A stretch of DNA of 64,000 nucleotides from Tubiluchus corallicola. Taxonomy: Eukaryota > Priapulida > Priapulimorpha > Priapulimorphida > Tubiluchidae. The position numbers were made by a program, and so were the translations under genes. The stretch lies in assembly GCA_030141605.1 (NCBI GenBank), contig JAQGDQ010000208.1:62001-126000 (forward strand). The letters are read 5' to 3'. The notes beneath the pieces are model-generated. The model was not told where the DNA came from. It was given only the letters and a program-made list of their open reading frames with translations, and made no database searches. Shown here piece after piece: positions 37,500 through 50,799 of the stretch (position 1 is its first letter; each line of letters starts with the position of its first letter).

Positions 37500-40400
37500 T
37501 TTCGCGACCCCTGTCGGTTCGTTTATTAGAATTCAGAGTTTAGCCAAGGCAAACACAAGCCAGCTGCCGGGCTTACAAACGGCTAAATTAGCGGCGTTTG
37601 GTTAATTCCGGTATGGCTTTTCGTTAATAACTAGTTGACGTCGCAAGGCACACCCATCTATTGATTATGAATTACTAATTTGCTCGTATATTACGCGCCA
37701 AGCGGTGATGCGGTGTACTAACGTCTTTTTAGCTGCCTTTTTGTCGCGTGCATGCTGTGATGAATTATGAGTAGAGATGATTATGAATAACCATTGTGTT
37801 AACTGAAAATCTGCGAGAGATATCACAGACCTTATTAATATTGCAGATTCTACGCTAAGCCTAATTCAAGTTTTGAAAAAAAGATATGTAAGCCTACAGT
37901 CATGCAGTTATTATAGTTTGTAGAAGCATTAAAACCAGGTCTACTTGAATTTAAACAGCTTTTGCAGCAGTTACTTTCCCCTGTGAGCGAAGTCAAATTT
38001 TATCGTCCCTTTTAGTTTATTTGCGGGCTTAAATCGTAACTAAATTTTCAGAAGCATGATTTCTGCTTTTATTGCACACATGGCCTAATTTACACTTAAG
38101 CCATGGGTTACGTTTCAATTACAACTGGTTCTCAGTAAATTTTAAGTTACCAGACCACTTTTAAGTTTTAACATTACTTATTTTAATTGCTTACTTTAAA
38201 GTCAGTTAGAAAACTTAAATAAATTAACTTGTTAGACTAAACTCTAACCAAAAATTTAGCATAAACGGTGTTTATTATTTCGCCAAATACTTTAACTAGA
38301 TTTCTTGTTCGAGGCGTTTAGGCCTACTGACGTTCAAGGTAGGCCAATAAAAAGTTTTAGTAGAAGTAACATTACGGTATTTGCAATGCTTCAAACCTAA
38401 ATTGAGAAAAGGCAGTTTCCTGAACACAGCTTGCAGAGCCTAGATTTAACTTTGCTGTTAGATGCCCTCATCTAAACGTGAATAACAAAAACAGTCGGCT
38501 TATAAAGTGAATATAAAATTTAAATTTATTCAATTAAATTTTTTGCATATTATTTTGGCAACGGATGTCATTATCAAGTGTGCGAACAATCATAACTACA
38601 AGATCGCAAATCATTCATTCCGCCATTTGGTAATGACCGTCGTTAGAGGAAATAGAAATATTGTGAGAAAATTTTAACTAGAACAATTTAAGTTTTATAT
38701 TAACCTTTTAAGTTTATTTTTATTTATCTGTTTTTATTGTTATTAAAATCCAGAGATGCTAGCATGTCTATTAAATTGCTCTTGTGATTTGTATCCACTT
38801 CTGATTTGTACAATACTATTATAAAAATGTTACGACCAATTCTATATGTAACAAATTCTAACAATAAGCGTTACTTATTAAGCACCTATACACACTTGTA
38901 TGGAAGGATGGTTATAATTTCTAATACTGATTGCACGCTGTTGATACAAGATTTCAGAAAAGTTATATACAGCTCTAAATTTTCAAGGCTAATAATTTTA
39001 GTTTTGCACATTTAAAATATAAAGTTTTGTTAGAACATAAACTGAATGCTCTCTGCTGCTGGGGACCTCACTAAACACTGTCGACAGTCATTTTATAGAT
39101 ATTAGTCTACACTAGTGATATTTTCACCTTTGTAACGAGCACCACTTGCAGAGTTTCTCGTGTCAATAGTATAAAGTTCGAGCTGTACGCAAGGCATAGA
39201 CGTGCCTGGTCTGAACACAGACCGGTACCGCAGACAAAACTTTCTGACCCATATTCGCTCTATGTCAGTGGTGCAAAGCTGCAACAGAAGAAGTAGACCA
39301 TTTTTAGAAAACTTTCATTCACGCTTTTGCTGTCCCTTTTAATCGCCTCCAATCGCGCATGCGTGACAAGTCGTTTTGAAAAGTGCTGCCAAAACGGTGG
39401 GTGTGGACAGTTGAAACCTTAATCACCTTTCGCGGTTACATACGTGGAAACTCTGCAAGGGTGAACCCAAGAATGTCAAATTGCATTAGTTTCTAGTAGT
39501 TCTGTAATAATTATAGCATTTGGCAATAGACATCCGGCAAACACTTTTATATGGTATACATGAGGTGAGATGCTTCTCGAAGTAAATCAAGTCTGCATAT
39601 GGAATAAAAAGCAATGATTTTGTCACGCGTACTACAAGGGTGTGACGTTTTGCTTTGTTCGGCGCAAATTGCTTCATACAAAAGCTATAGTACGTGGGAT
39701 AATATTATAGGCGACAAGTTGCGTCAGACAATTTTGTTGCAGACGGAATTTTTACACTGTGCGATTAGCATTAGATATTATAACCGTCCTTCCATAAACG
39801 TGTATATAGGTGCTTAATAACTAACACTCATTGTTAGTATTTGTTACCTATAGAATTGTTCGTAACATTGCTATAATAGAAAAAACTGCTGCACCAGCTT
39901 TTGGCAAGGAAGTAGTTTTAAATAATATAACATCTGGTTCTCCACAACAGAAGTTGGATGGGGTTTATATGTCACGGTGGCATTAACTTGACATTAAATT
40001 AACACGGCGTTATTGGATATATCAGCAAACTTGATAGCTCGACTGACATTTTAATTAACAATGTAATGTTTACCGATGCATCTTTGATTAACAGTAAAAA
40101 CGTCTGACAAACTGAGATAAGAAAACTGCTGCGTTGCTATGGATTCATCATATCCCCTGAGATGTTCTGGCTCATGAGTTTTGTAGAGTTTCATAATGCA
40201 GAGTCGCTGTCAACTTCGCCTTCCTTATACAGTTAACAGCGTTCAAATGACAGATGAACCAACAACGCCTTGTAACGTGAGATTTATACACATAAGAGAG
40301 ACAGCGGGCGCAATTTCTATTTATATGATATAAAAAGCCCATTTTCTTTCTTTTAATGGGGCCATCAATCTTGCAGTTCTATAATAAGGGAAACCTAAAG

Positions 40401-42885
40401 GACATTAATCAAGACAAAGCATGTTTCAGGTGTTTCATCAGTTCCCGCAGGTACAGGTTAATAAAGAAAGTTCGTGGGCAGGTGAAGGGGCAAGCAGTAA
40501 CGAATGTTATGCTCTGTTTTGCTCCAACTGAAAGTCCACAGAGGCTAGAGACAAACGGTACAGACTTCAAATCATAGATGAAATCGAATCACAGACGATT
40601 ACAGTGCTGCGTATCGAAGTTGCATCGCACAACAAGTTAGTATTCGCTGGGAAATGATTGCAGAAGCCAGACCCAAAATATTTTGCCAACAAAAACGATG
40701 CTGCTAATTTTCTTCAATAATAATTAAGCTTAACTTTTTTCCACTCCATCTAATAAACTAGACAAGATATAAGTTGTAAATTTTCACCATTGGTGTTTTG
40801 GGAATTGGGCAATATAGTAGCATTTTACATGGGACATTCTAATCTATTACGCTAGTTCCTTTTTTATAGCTCATTCGTCACATTTTTATAAAAGTTAATT
40901 TGTCTGTATCACGTAATGAGGTATAGGTCATATTTTTCTGAATGGATGATATTCAGTTGAGCAAAATTAACGATTTCAAGATTTTTTTTCTGCTCCATTG
41001 TTCTACTCCTTCCTCCTACTAATTATTGTCTTAAATGATTATCATTCAACTTCCACTGTACGTCTAACGCTGGTAGTTATCGTGTGTAATTAATTGAATA
41101 ATTAATATAATTACGACGCCTCGTTGGTGATTTAAGCTGAAGAGATTTAGGGGTTCGCCTTTCTTTGTGTGCGTGTATAATGATAACCTGCTGCTAGAAT
41201 TATGCATAATGAGGACCCTTGACGGAGATTGACATCTTTTGCTCTTTGCGAGCAAGAATTATGATCTTCCTTACATTTAGTTACTGATATCGTGTAAAGC
41301 GTATAGGTTAGAAACAAAACAGAGAGTCTCTTATAGTTTAATGTTATACTTTAAGATCAACTCAGTATGCATAGTGGTACTTTCCTAACTCGTCTATGCT
41401 TTTTACGCCGAATTATTTATGAAAACCAAATGGAGACATTAATACAAACTGTGTTTCATTTTTTGTCGTTTTATACTCCATTGAAGTCGCCAGGCATTTT
41501 TATTGAAAAGATTATACTTGTCATGGTGAGAATCATTTTCAGCAATGCTGTATGGGCCTCGTTTCTTTGGTTCACTGAGCTGTCCCTTTTCCAATGAAGA
41601 TGAAGCGCCCTCTCGAGGCGTTTGTTGAACTCACTGTGACTATTTCTAAACGGTACGAAAGCACTACTAGTTTGCGGCGGCGACTACACGTGACATCGAT
41701 ATTGTGATGAAGGTTTGCTAGGTGGATAGCAGTCAATAGTGAATTGACGATTTTTTCAGCCTAAAAGTCGTAACACAATAGAAAGATTTTGTGTTCTAGC
41801 ATTTAACAATTTTATTATGAACGTGTAATTAAAAATATTATTTTGTATTGCATAATCAGCTAATGGTATTTGTAAGGCAGCTTATTAATCAGCTGTCTGA
41901 TTTTTTTTACACATCTAGGTGCATTGCATTTAATTGCCATGGCAGAACATCGCATAAATATTCAGTTCTCACACGCCTTGTATCTTTTCTTAACTTCGTC
42001 GTGGAAAATGTCATTTAAATTGAACGCTGCAGTTGACTTTGACACACGCGACACAGCAGCTGGCGCCCCTGGTGACCGTACTGCGGCAACACTGACTGAT
42101 AGAGACAGGTACAACAACCTTTGGCTCGTTCATTACATACCTACTGACCTATATCACTACCATCCGCACACACATGCCGTGCGTAAAACGTTTACACCTA
42201 GAATTACTCAGCACTTTGGTTTTTGGTAATCTGTAATCTAAATTGCTTGCAAAATAGCCAACTGATGCTCAAATGTCAGTTGACTACTGTCTTTAAGCAT
42301 TTATAGTTCACACACGGATTGCAAACGCAGAATATAACTTACAGGAATTCTGTGGAAAGTTTTCAGTTGACTGTGAAAAATATAGTTCTCTTTGCTGCGT
42401 GCACTGAATTTTTTATCTTTCTACGGAAAAGTGATATACTAAAGTACACAGTGAAGAAACTTAATCAGCATGCTAGCGTTTGATTCCAGTTTGTAATACA
42501 TGTGACTTCTTGTTTGACAATCGACCAAATGAATAGAGCCCCCACCCCTTGAGCGCATGCCTCAAAGTGGACAACAGTTTGCTTTAAAGGATCGAATCGT
42601 TTACTATACTAACATGCTTTGAAAGATGCAGGTGAGCTCTAACATTTTTATACAGTTTTGTACTATTTGAATGTATTGGCGCTAGTGCTTTTGGGCGATT
42701 TTATTTGTTTGTAGATTTGTTTCTGCCATTGCTGTGTTGAAAAGGTTCAAGGAATTGCTTTACTTAGTTTTTCTCAAGTGTCATTACGTGAAAAACAGGC
42801 GTGGCAGTGTTTCATTGCAAAAGGTAGTTGGTACATCGAAACAATAAATCTAGTAAAAAGTCATATTAAAGCTTAACTAACAAAG
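37500..42885. other. No recognised gene
   Basis: No exon is supported. The palindromic CGCGCATGCGTG (39354-39365) resembles an NRF1 site but stands alone. Confidence 0.45.
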
Positions 42886-42889
42886 TAAT

Positions 42890-43090
42890 CGAACTGGGCA
42901 AATAAAAATCAAGGTCAATTCAAGGTCATTTAAAACTTGAACAAATCATTCTTGTAGAAGTGCTCCCAAATCTGGATAGTAATGCCAGTTGACCCAAGGT
43001 TCAAAGTCACTTTAAGAATGCGGCGGGCAAACTTGAAGAACAGTTATCATAGAACAATGCTTCCAAATCTAGTGTGGCAGGTTGTAGAAA
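42890..43090 (+). repeat. Repeat with CAAGGTCA motifs, two diverged copies
   Basis: ATCAAGGTCAATTCAAGGTC and CCCAAGGTTCAAAGTCACTT head two similar blocks, each followed by an ACTTGAA then GTGCTCCCAAATCTGG / ATGCTTCCAAATCTAG stretch. The layout fits a diverged duplicated repeat. Confidence 0.6.
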
Positions 43091-43094
43091 AGGC

Positions 43095-44045
43095 TTCTAT
43101 AGTAATGAACTGCTGATTAACTTTAAAGATCGAGAAATGAGACTTTAGAAAGGCGTGATTATAAAAGCGATTTTTTAATTAATTACTACAAATTAATTAT
43201 TTTAAAAACATTCCCTTGCTAATGTTCGATCTCAATTTAATTAATGCATATAATGCGGCTTATTTAAAACTAGAAACACGTTCTAGCCTAACATGTTCTG
43301 AATATAAATTATTATTGTTTGAATTGGAGCGTTGACAGCGCATACTGTACAGGTCCCATTAATTTTAGAAGACTAGCGTTTTGCCTGTAAGGAAAGACAC
43401 TTTTTACGGTTTAAAATCTCTGAAAACGGGTGCCTGTAAATTTGCGCAATTTTGCGCGGCGGCTGCAGTGATTGCCTTCCTTCATGTTTGCTTGACTTCC
43501 TTTCCACTGCGAAATTAGGCACTGATTTGAAGATGAAGCTTTTTTCCAATAAAAGTGGATGACGGTCGTGTTTGAGTTTGGCTTATGGAAAATTTTATAA
43601 CGAAATTGCGTCGGCGAGGGTCACACGACCATCGATGATTCGACGCAATGCGCTAATCCTCTCTGGTGCCGAGCGTAGAACTAGTCATTATGTATACAGC
43701 TGCTACATGCGAAACAGACTGTTTTACAAAACAAAATCGCCTGTCAAATATAGACCTGCTGTGGTTTGAAATGTATTAGGCTTGTTGTAACGTGCAAAAT
43801 ACACAGTTTTTGTAGTTCATAAAACGTAAGAGTTTTATGCATTCATCGATATTTTAGCATTACTTTAAAATAGTTTGTGGAAGATGTAAGTTTACGTTGG
43901 GCAAGATAACTCCACTGCAAACGCCGTAAGACTTGAAACACATGTATTCGAGCAATGAAAAATCTCTCTTCCCTGCCAGACATTCTTCAAATTATCAGGC
44001 CTCACTTTTATATTTTTCTTGATTTCTGCCATTGATCTTTCCCCT
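43095..44045. other. No recognised gene
   Basis: No exon is supported on either strand. Confidence 0.45.
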
Positions 44046-44049
44046 TCTC

Positions 44050-44050
44050 T

Positions 44051-44111
<61 letters not shown>

Positions 44112-44124
44112 CTCTTTCTCTCTC
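44050..44124. repeat. (CT)n microsatellite
   Basis: CCCCCCCC followed by about 60 bp of CT dinucleotides and a short variant tail. It is a mirror-symmetric polypyrimidine tract. The Arg-Glu open frames on the minus strand are artefacts. Confidence 0.95.
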
Positions 44125-44129
44125 CTGCC

Positions 44130-45580
44130 TTGTGTTTGCTTACGTAACATAAGCACACGCCATGCTCCCACACTGATTGCGTGCAGCACCAGTATTGCGT
44201 GACGCTATACATTAAGCATCTTGTAATGCATGCTCATTTAGTTTAATTCAAACCTATTATTTTCATCTTACAGCGTGAAATTAACCTGCTGCATAATCGC
44301 CTGTGTAGAAAGCCGTGTGTGCTTAACTCCGTCTTTTCAATGGCTTCTCGCGAAAACGGCACAAATATTATTTTCTTGTTTATGTGAGTCTGCGTGCGCA
44401 CGTCTTCCTGTACTTACTATAATTGCGTTGAGCATTTAATGACAAGAGTTTTGCCTTTTTGATATCTAATCAAGCGTTCTGTACAGACAAGATGGCCGCC
44501 ATAAAAGCGAAATTGTCTCAATAATAAGAGGTTGCCGTTGAAGAGATGATTTAATATCCAGCTCTTAGTGGTCGCCCGTCAGTCGGCGAAGGGATATTAC
44601 GCGCATTTTATGGCTGTGCGCGTTCAGCATTATTGCGTGTAATTTGTTTTTGCGTTCTCAGAGTGCTTTGCCTCGCTTGACTTGCTGGTGTATTATCATA
44701 ACATTGAAATCGGCTTCAATAAGTGCGATTTGGCAAAATTTTGAATTCATACGGAAGTTCGCGCTGGCACATACAAAACTCTACTGTGGTACTGTGTTAT
44801 ATTTACTGTATCAGAGATAAATAAAAGTGATTGTGAGCACTTTGCCTTGCCGAATTTGTATAGTCATGTGGGTTCATATGCTGCCAGGCTTAACTGGCTC
44901 TGTTACTTCATTCTTTAAGGAACCTATTCTATAATTGGTTTCTTTGCTCTCAGACTTTATTGTAAAATTGTTTACTATTTGCTATATGGTTTCACGTGTT
45001 ATGAAATATTAATGTCATGTTTTCATTAATACTTGTTCGGTAGTCAGATAATACAGTTGGCAACGCGGCTTTATTACGTATTTTTGGCTTTTGTTTGCAG
45101 CGTCTACGATTGAGATCTCCAGTTCATCCGTTTCCGGTTCTTCGATTTTCTTACCTGGCTTCATTTCTTTTCGTGTTTTACTGTTTTCAATGTGGTTCAT
45201 TGCACAGTCCCTTGTTGACTGCATTTAGCTATCATTCTCTGTTGAATGCTATTGCTACATTTTTTATCTTATCAATATGACCATAGTTGATCCATTAAGC
45301 CACTGGCCTCTGTCATCAGCTACGTGTTTTACTGGGCAAAACTAAAAGCTTCACTAATTTTAGTAATTGTGTGATATTCATTACAGGTTAATATAGGCTA
45401 GTGTTATTGACAGCTTCATCGCCTATGAATCTTGAGTGGTTCTGTGATTTCATTAACTACACCACCTTACTTTGATTTCTGAGTGATTTTCAATGACCAT
45501 GTGACCATGTGTCTTCCTGTGTTTTATGAATATGATCTAGAGTGCTAATTCGCTTGGCCATTTGATTTGTTAGCTTTTCT
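44130..45580. other. No recognised gene
   Basis: CAAGATGGCCGCCATAAAAG near 44490 contains a YY1-type AAGATGGC core, and a GC-richer patch follows to about 44650. No exon could be attached to it. Confidence 0.4.
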
Positions 45581-45589
45581 TGTTTCAAT

Positions 45590-46015
45590 GGACATGTGGC
45601 TTCGCTGGACACGTGGCTCCACTGGGTGAATTTGTTAGACAGTAGCTTTGTTGGTTATGTAGCTTCATTGGCTATATGTGACATTGTTGACAGATATATG
45701 GCTTTGGAATTGGCTTTGTTGGTTATGCGGCTGGATTAATTAGTTGTATTCATTGGTCATATGCCTTCGTGGTTTGTGCGACTTCACTGGATATGGCTAC
45801 GGGACATGTGGCATCACTGAATATGTGACTTCGTAATCTACAGGCTTCGTTGATTATGTGGCTTCATTGATTATTTGTATTCACTGGTTATGCGGCTTCA
45901 TTGGCTATGTTGCTTCGCTGGTTAGGTAACTTAATTGCCTGGTGGTCTGATTTTGTTGGCCACTTTGTATCATTAACATGTGGGTCTATTGATAGCATTT
46001 TTCATTGATTACGGC
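45590..46015 (+). repeat. Highly diverged minisatellite, unit about 18 bp
   Basis: The theme GGTTATGTGGCTTCATTG recurs with many substitutions and slips, for example GGTTATGTAGCTTCATTG, GATTATGTGGCTTCATTG and GGTTATGCGGCTTCATTG, between about 45645 and 45920. The flanks fade out gradually. Confidence 0.8.
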
Positions 46016-46019
46016 AGAC

Positions 46020-49000
46020 CATTCGTTCAGCTCTGAATTAAACAAATGACCATTTCAGAGGTATTTCTTGCAGGACAGATGACCTGTGGCTTCATTGGAA
46101 AAGAGATGTGAAAAAGCGTGCTGTGTCTTTTTTGTCGATAATAGTCAAATCCAAAAGGAAATGGATATGTTTTATTAAACTGCATTACATTGTAATTGCT
46201 TCAAAAATTGACTGCAAAAAGTAAATCTATCGGTGTATGGGTCATGAGTGAATTTTAAAGCTTGTAAATCTTTGCATGCTGTTGACGTTTCTTACAGGTG
46301 TGCAAATCAGAGGTCGTGGTGGACAACTAAGTGTCGTCTACTTCTGCTGGAGGAATTACTATCCTTAATCGCCTCAAGTTATGGCTTTCTGCTCGCCTGT
46401 GTCCGCAGACGCTGTGGTGGAATTTTAGAAATTCCTCTATTGGACTGACTGATTTACTTCCCATTTATTATTGTTATTATGACTCTTTAAGGTATACGTA
46501 TATAAATAATTCTTCTGTTTGCATGGAGGATGAAAATGGGTATCGCCCAGCGAAAGTGAGTATTTCCGCCCAGCATTGACCACAGCGTTTACTCACAAGT
46601 CCGGCCATTAATGGTCAACATGACCAACACGCAATTACCGGAAGCCAGGCCAGCATCAATCATAATCTAACTGAAGCAGAAAATTAACTCACTGTTTACG
46701 TAAATCTGGGAAATTTTGACCTAAATGTCAAACGGGTTCGATTTGACAAATGTGGTTATTTATAGAAATGATATCATCGGGTGTTTTATTGGACGCTGGC
46801 TAGAACAATTACACGGATCAGCGGTTCTCTTGTTTTTCTGCGCGGGATTCGATTGCATCACTGAATCTGACGTGAAAACTGCGCGCGTTAGGCGTTTGCA
46901 AAATTTGTTAGAACTTCACCAAAATCAGCAGTAGGCTGAACCTATTTTTGTTGCGTGGCGAAGAAGTAGCTCTTTGGTCTATGTGATGTCATTCTATTAA
47001 AATTTGTAGCATTGAAAGTACCGCAATACGCGCTGCTAAAAGTACTACTGTCGAAGATTCATTTGAACTGGTTTGTCGTGGAGATCGTTTATGCAAATCG
47101 GTGCAATCCTTTCATCTCATTACATTAGATTCTGTGAGTATAATAGGCTGCCGTGTCACAAATTCTTTTGTTTTCCAAGACAGACAAGACTATGAAACAC
47201 TCACGTGGCGTGCATCGTCGAATGTGCATAATATGGATGATGAACTTGCGTTAAAGGAAGACAAGATGATTTTTTACATACTACCCCATTTTCAAGTCCG
47301 ATAAAAAGTATACATTTTAACACAATTAATACTGCAAAAGCGTTTCATGTAATTAAATAATAGATTAAAAACTTTGTTAACGGCGGGCGAGCCCAACTAT
47401 TGATGACATCATAAACTAATATAATTTTCAACAGCAAAAATATTCCATGAGCGTGTTGCACGTGTTTGCAAAAGCGAAAATTGAAGTACAGTGCTACTAT
47501 AAGATATTCAGTGTGTTGTACTAAAACTAGGCAAGTTTTATGATAAAAACTCAAATTTCAAATTTACCGCTGTACTCACGCATGTGTGTAGTTCGTCAGA
47601 AACTAACACATCTGAACTGAGAGGTAAAGCAGCTGTTTTTGTGCAGTGCGTTTCCGAAACGCAGGCGCTAGTGCCCGTCTAACTAGTGAGTGGCGAAATG
47701 CATGTAAAAGCGAAGAACTAGTGGCGCAAACGTGAAATTGTGTTTGTGAGGTAATAATTAATTCCCGTAATTCATTTAAAAAAACAGTATGTTCCCTTTC
47801 AATATTTTAAAGAGTGGATTTTTTGACCTACATTTAAGATTGGGTCCGGTTTGCTTTAAGTTCAATGGTAAAGTTAATACTACTCTAGCACTATTCTTGT
47901 ACTGTGTTTGTGGATATGTACATTTTAATGGTACAGAATAGCTGAATAAGTGATATGTAAAGTTGAGTGTTTTTACGTTCGGATTACTTTGCTCTATATT
48001 AGAAACATTGTGTTTACCTTGAGTATCTTGGTATAAAACATAAATTCAGCAAAATGAGTAAGATGAGTAGCCATTAAGTTAGATTTGAGTAACTTTAGGT
48101 ACTGTTCAAGTAACATCACTAAGCCTTCTTAAGAACTAACAGAGAAACCTGATGCTAAAATTGAGAATTATTTTGAGGTTGAGATTTTTATGGGCAATGG
48201 AAGTAATCCCTTTCTTGAATCACTGAATAAATTACTAAATATAGAGTGGCCACTGGCCAAGTCAGTTAGCACGAGACAACATAGTTCAATATAGTACAGT
48301 GTATTTTATGTACCACAGGCAGTTAAAAAACCTATAAAATGAAGTTGGTTCTTGTTAGGTTATAGATTAATTACGTAGGAACCCGAAATATGGAAAAAAT
48401 ACAGCACATGTAACTCAGACTTTATATTAGCTAAAGGGTGATCAATTATCAAGCAGGACAGTGTTTACGCCAGTAAGAATCCAGTTATTGGACAATGGTT
48501 TGTCCTGCTTGCAACTATCGGTATGGCTTCACTTAGCTGCACATACTGGCGAGGCGTTGTATGGCTTCCTTGGTCCTTCTTAGCGCGGGATGGTTAATGA
48601 CAGACGCGAGTCTCTCGTACATATTTGGCACGTTGGGTATTGATTTTATTCATTACTGTACATGGTCGCTCCATCCAATATGGTGCACACATAAATGTAA
48701 AAGTCATTCATATTTTATCTTCAGGAAAGCGTTGTGATTCGACACTGACGTCCCCACGAGGCATAAGACTGATGTCATTGGTCTGCTAAAGTCAGTCAAA
48801 GACGTTTTGATGACCGAAGATAAACTCGTTAAGTATAAATGCAAAACGTAAAAAAGTTGTTTACTGTACTGCCACCTAACAAAATTAGTATTTGAGATTA
48901 ATATAACAACTAAACATGTTCATTATGATTACTTGCAATAACCATTGTACTCTTTAAGTCTTTTGTTAAATATCGAGTTTTAATTTTGTTCTTTAATCGC

Positions 49001-50580
49001 AGGTTGTACCTCAGCCGGAGACGAATTTAGATCCGTAATCCTTTTTGCAGTTACGCATCACATTAGTGTCTTACGCATTACGCATCACATTACGCATCAC
49101 ATCACGAAAAAATCTAAGAGTTTATTCAAGGCCAAGTCGGCATATACAGCAAACCCGATTAAATCTGATTCAGGCTTGACTAACCTCACTCTGTCATTTT
49201 GAATAAAACTACATTTCCTCGTTTTTACTCAAATTTTGAACAAGCACAAACACAAATGCAAGGGCTTAAAAGCAACAAAAAAGTCAGAATTCGTTCTCGG
49301 AGTCGCTAAAGCAATTTAAATTCTTTTTATAACAAGCATGTCCGGTAAGTTTAGAGTGTTACACCGTCTACAGGATTGTTTTGAAACCTCAGCAAATTTT
49401 TAAAGGAGACTGTCATAACCGAGTATTTTAAAAAACGTATTTTGCTGCTTTGGACAATTTCATGCGAAAAAACAGAAATCTAAAGCGTTAACCTTTATGG
49501 GGTTTGATGCTCAAATATCTTAGTTATCTGACTTCTTAGTCATGTTACCTTGTTCATATTGCCGTTTTTACGGGGATTTATTCATAGTTCATACGTTTTT
49601 TTTTTTTGGTTAGTTTCGTTCCTATAATCGATAATTTTTTTTATTATCATGCACTGTTTGTTTAAACTTCGATTGACAAGTTTAGTGGGCTGTATTTGAT
49701 GTAGTTCGTAATTTAATTTTCTCATAGTTCCATTGTATTTGGCATTGTACAAGTAACATTCGCAAGGTTTTTACGTGTAACAAAAGTGTGTGGTTGTTTA
49801 CTTTATCGTTCGTGTTTTTGTTTGTCGTTTTTTCTAGATGTTTAACTGCTTATCGCTAATTTGTTTTTCATAATTTTGTTCAAAATATCAACTTCTGAGC
49901 CGTAATGCAGTTAGTGCAGTGCTATAAAGCGTTTGCGTGATGTTGCTGCGCTCTTATATAATTATCGCCATGCATAATTAAAGGGGCTATTTTGTCAGAG
50001 TGCTTTCGAGTAATTTTCATGGGACTTCGCAGCATTTTCACGTGCAACTGAAACAAAGCCTGGCTGTGAATTATAAAACGAAGCCGCTTTAGGCACAGCA
50101 GACTTATAAAATTATTACTAAATTCTCAATTTTGTACTTATTTTGCAGGAAATAGCAGAAAAGACGCAAGCATTGTCGAACTATCAAGTTTTGGTAGTCA
50201 TCGTAAAGAATCAGTGGAAACGTTCTGTGCTTCCTGTTCACTTCTCGGTCCGGTTTACATTTGAAATTACTGGACGGAGAACTGATATGGGCTTGCAGAA
50301 TTATCGGTACATCAATTTAAATTGAGTAAGCAGCCGAAGCACAATCCAGTGAGGGTCATGCAGAAGGGACGACACAGATAGACCACCGAACGTGTAATAA
50401 ATCTACTGTAGTCAGGTTTTTAATTTCTTAAGTTTTCTTTATGATGAAATGAGTTTGTTATGGCTAAATCTTGTCTGATAAACAGAGCCAGTTGTTAAGA
50501 AAAGAGTTGTGCAAAAAATGAAAGAAGCATAACCGCTTGACATAATGATTGTTCCGACTATATTTAATATTTTTAGATAT
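46020..50580. other. No recognised gene
   Basis: Splice-like signals occur (for example CTTACAG near 46297 and TTTTGCAG near 50148), but the frames that follow match no family I know. A 10-bp inverted repeat (AAGCAGGACA at 48451-48460, TGTCCTGCTT at 48501-48510) and a short run of TTACGCATCACA units (about 49065-49105) are present. Confidence 0.4.
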
Positions 50581-50619
50581 GGAGTGAAGCCGAATTCACT
50601 CTATCTTGGTCAAAATCCA

Positions 50620-50790
50620 AAATGGTGGCTAACATGGTCGCCAAAAACAAAAATAGCAATGAAAGTTGGCGAAAGTGTTTTTGTAGCTTTGCGATAAATT
50701 CAGATCTATAAGTGAACTAAAAAAATTAGCTCAGCCAATTTTAAGATGGCATCCAAGATACCCGCCAAAAATGTCAATAAGTTTTGGTAT
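50620..50790. repeat. Degenerate AAAATGGTGGC / AAGATGGCATCC repeat pair
   Basis: CCAAAATGGTGGCTAACATG GTCGCCAAAAA is followed about 115 bp later by TTTTAAGATGGCATCCAAGA TACCCGCCAAAAA. Both share the ATGG..GC...ATGG pattern and a GCCAAAAA end, like a diverged duplicated repeat. Confidence 0.45.
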
Positions 50791-50799
50791 AGTGTTCTT

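Noticed and set aside
43892-44212. Arg-Glu-rich open frame
   Set aside because: Antisense of the CT microsatellite.
48451-48510. Miniature inverted-repeat transposon
   Set aside because: The 10-bp arms are perfect but there is no target duplication or second copy; a chance hairpin is as likely.
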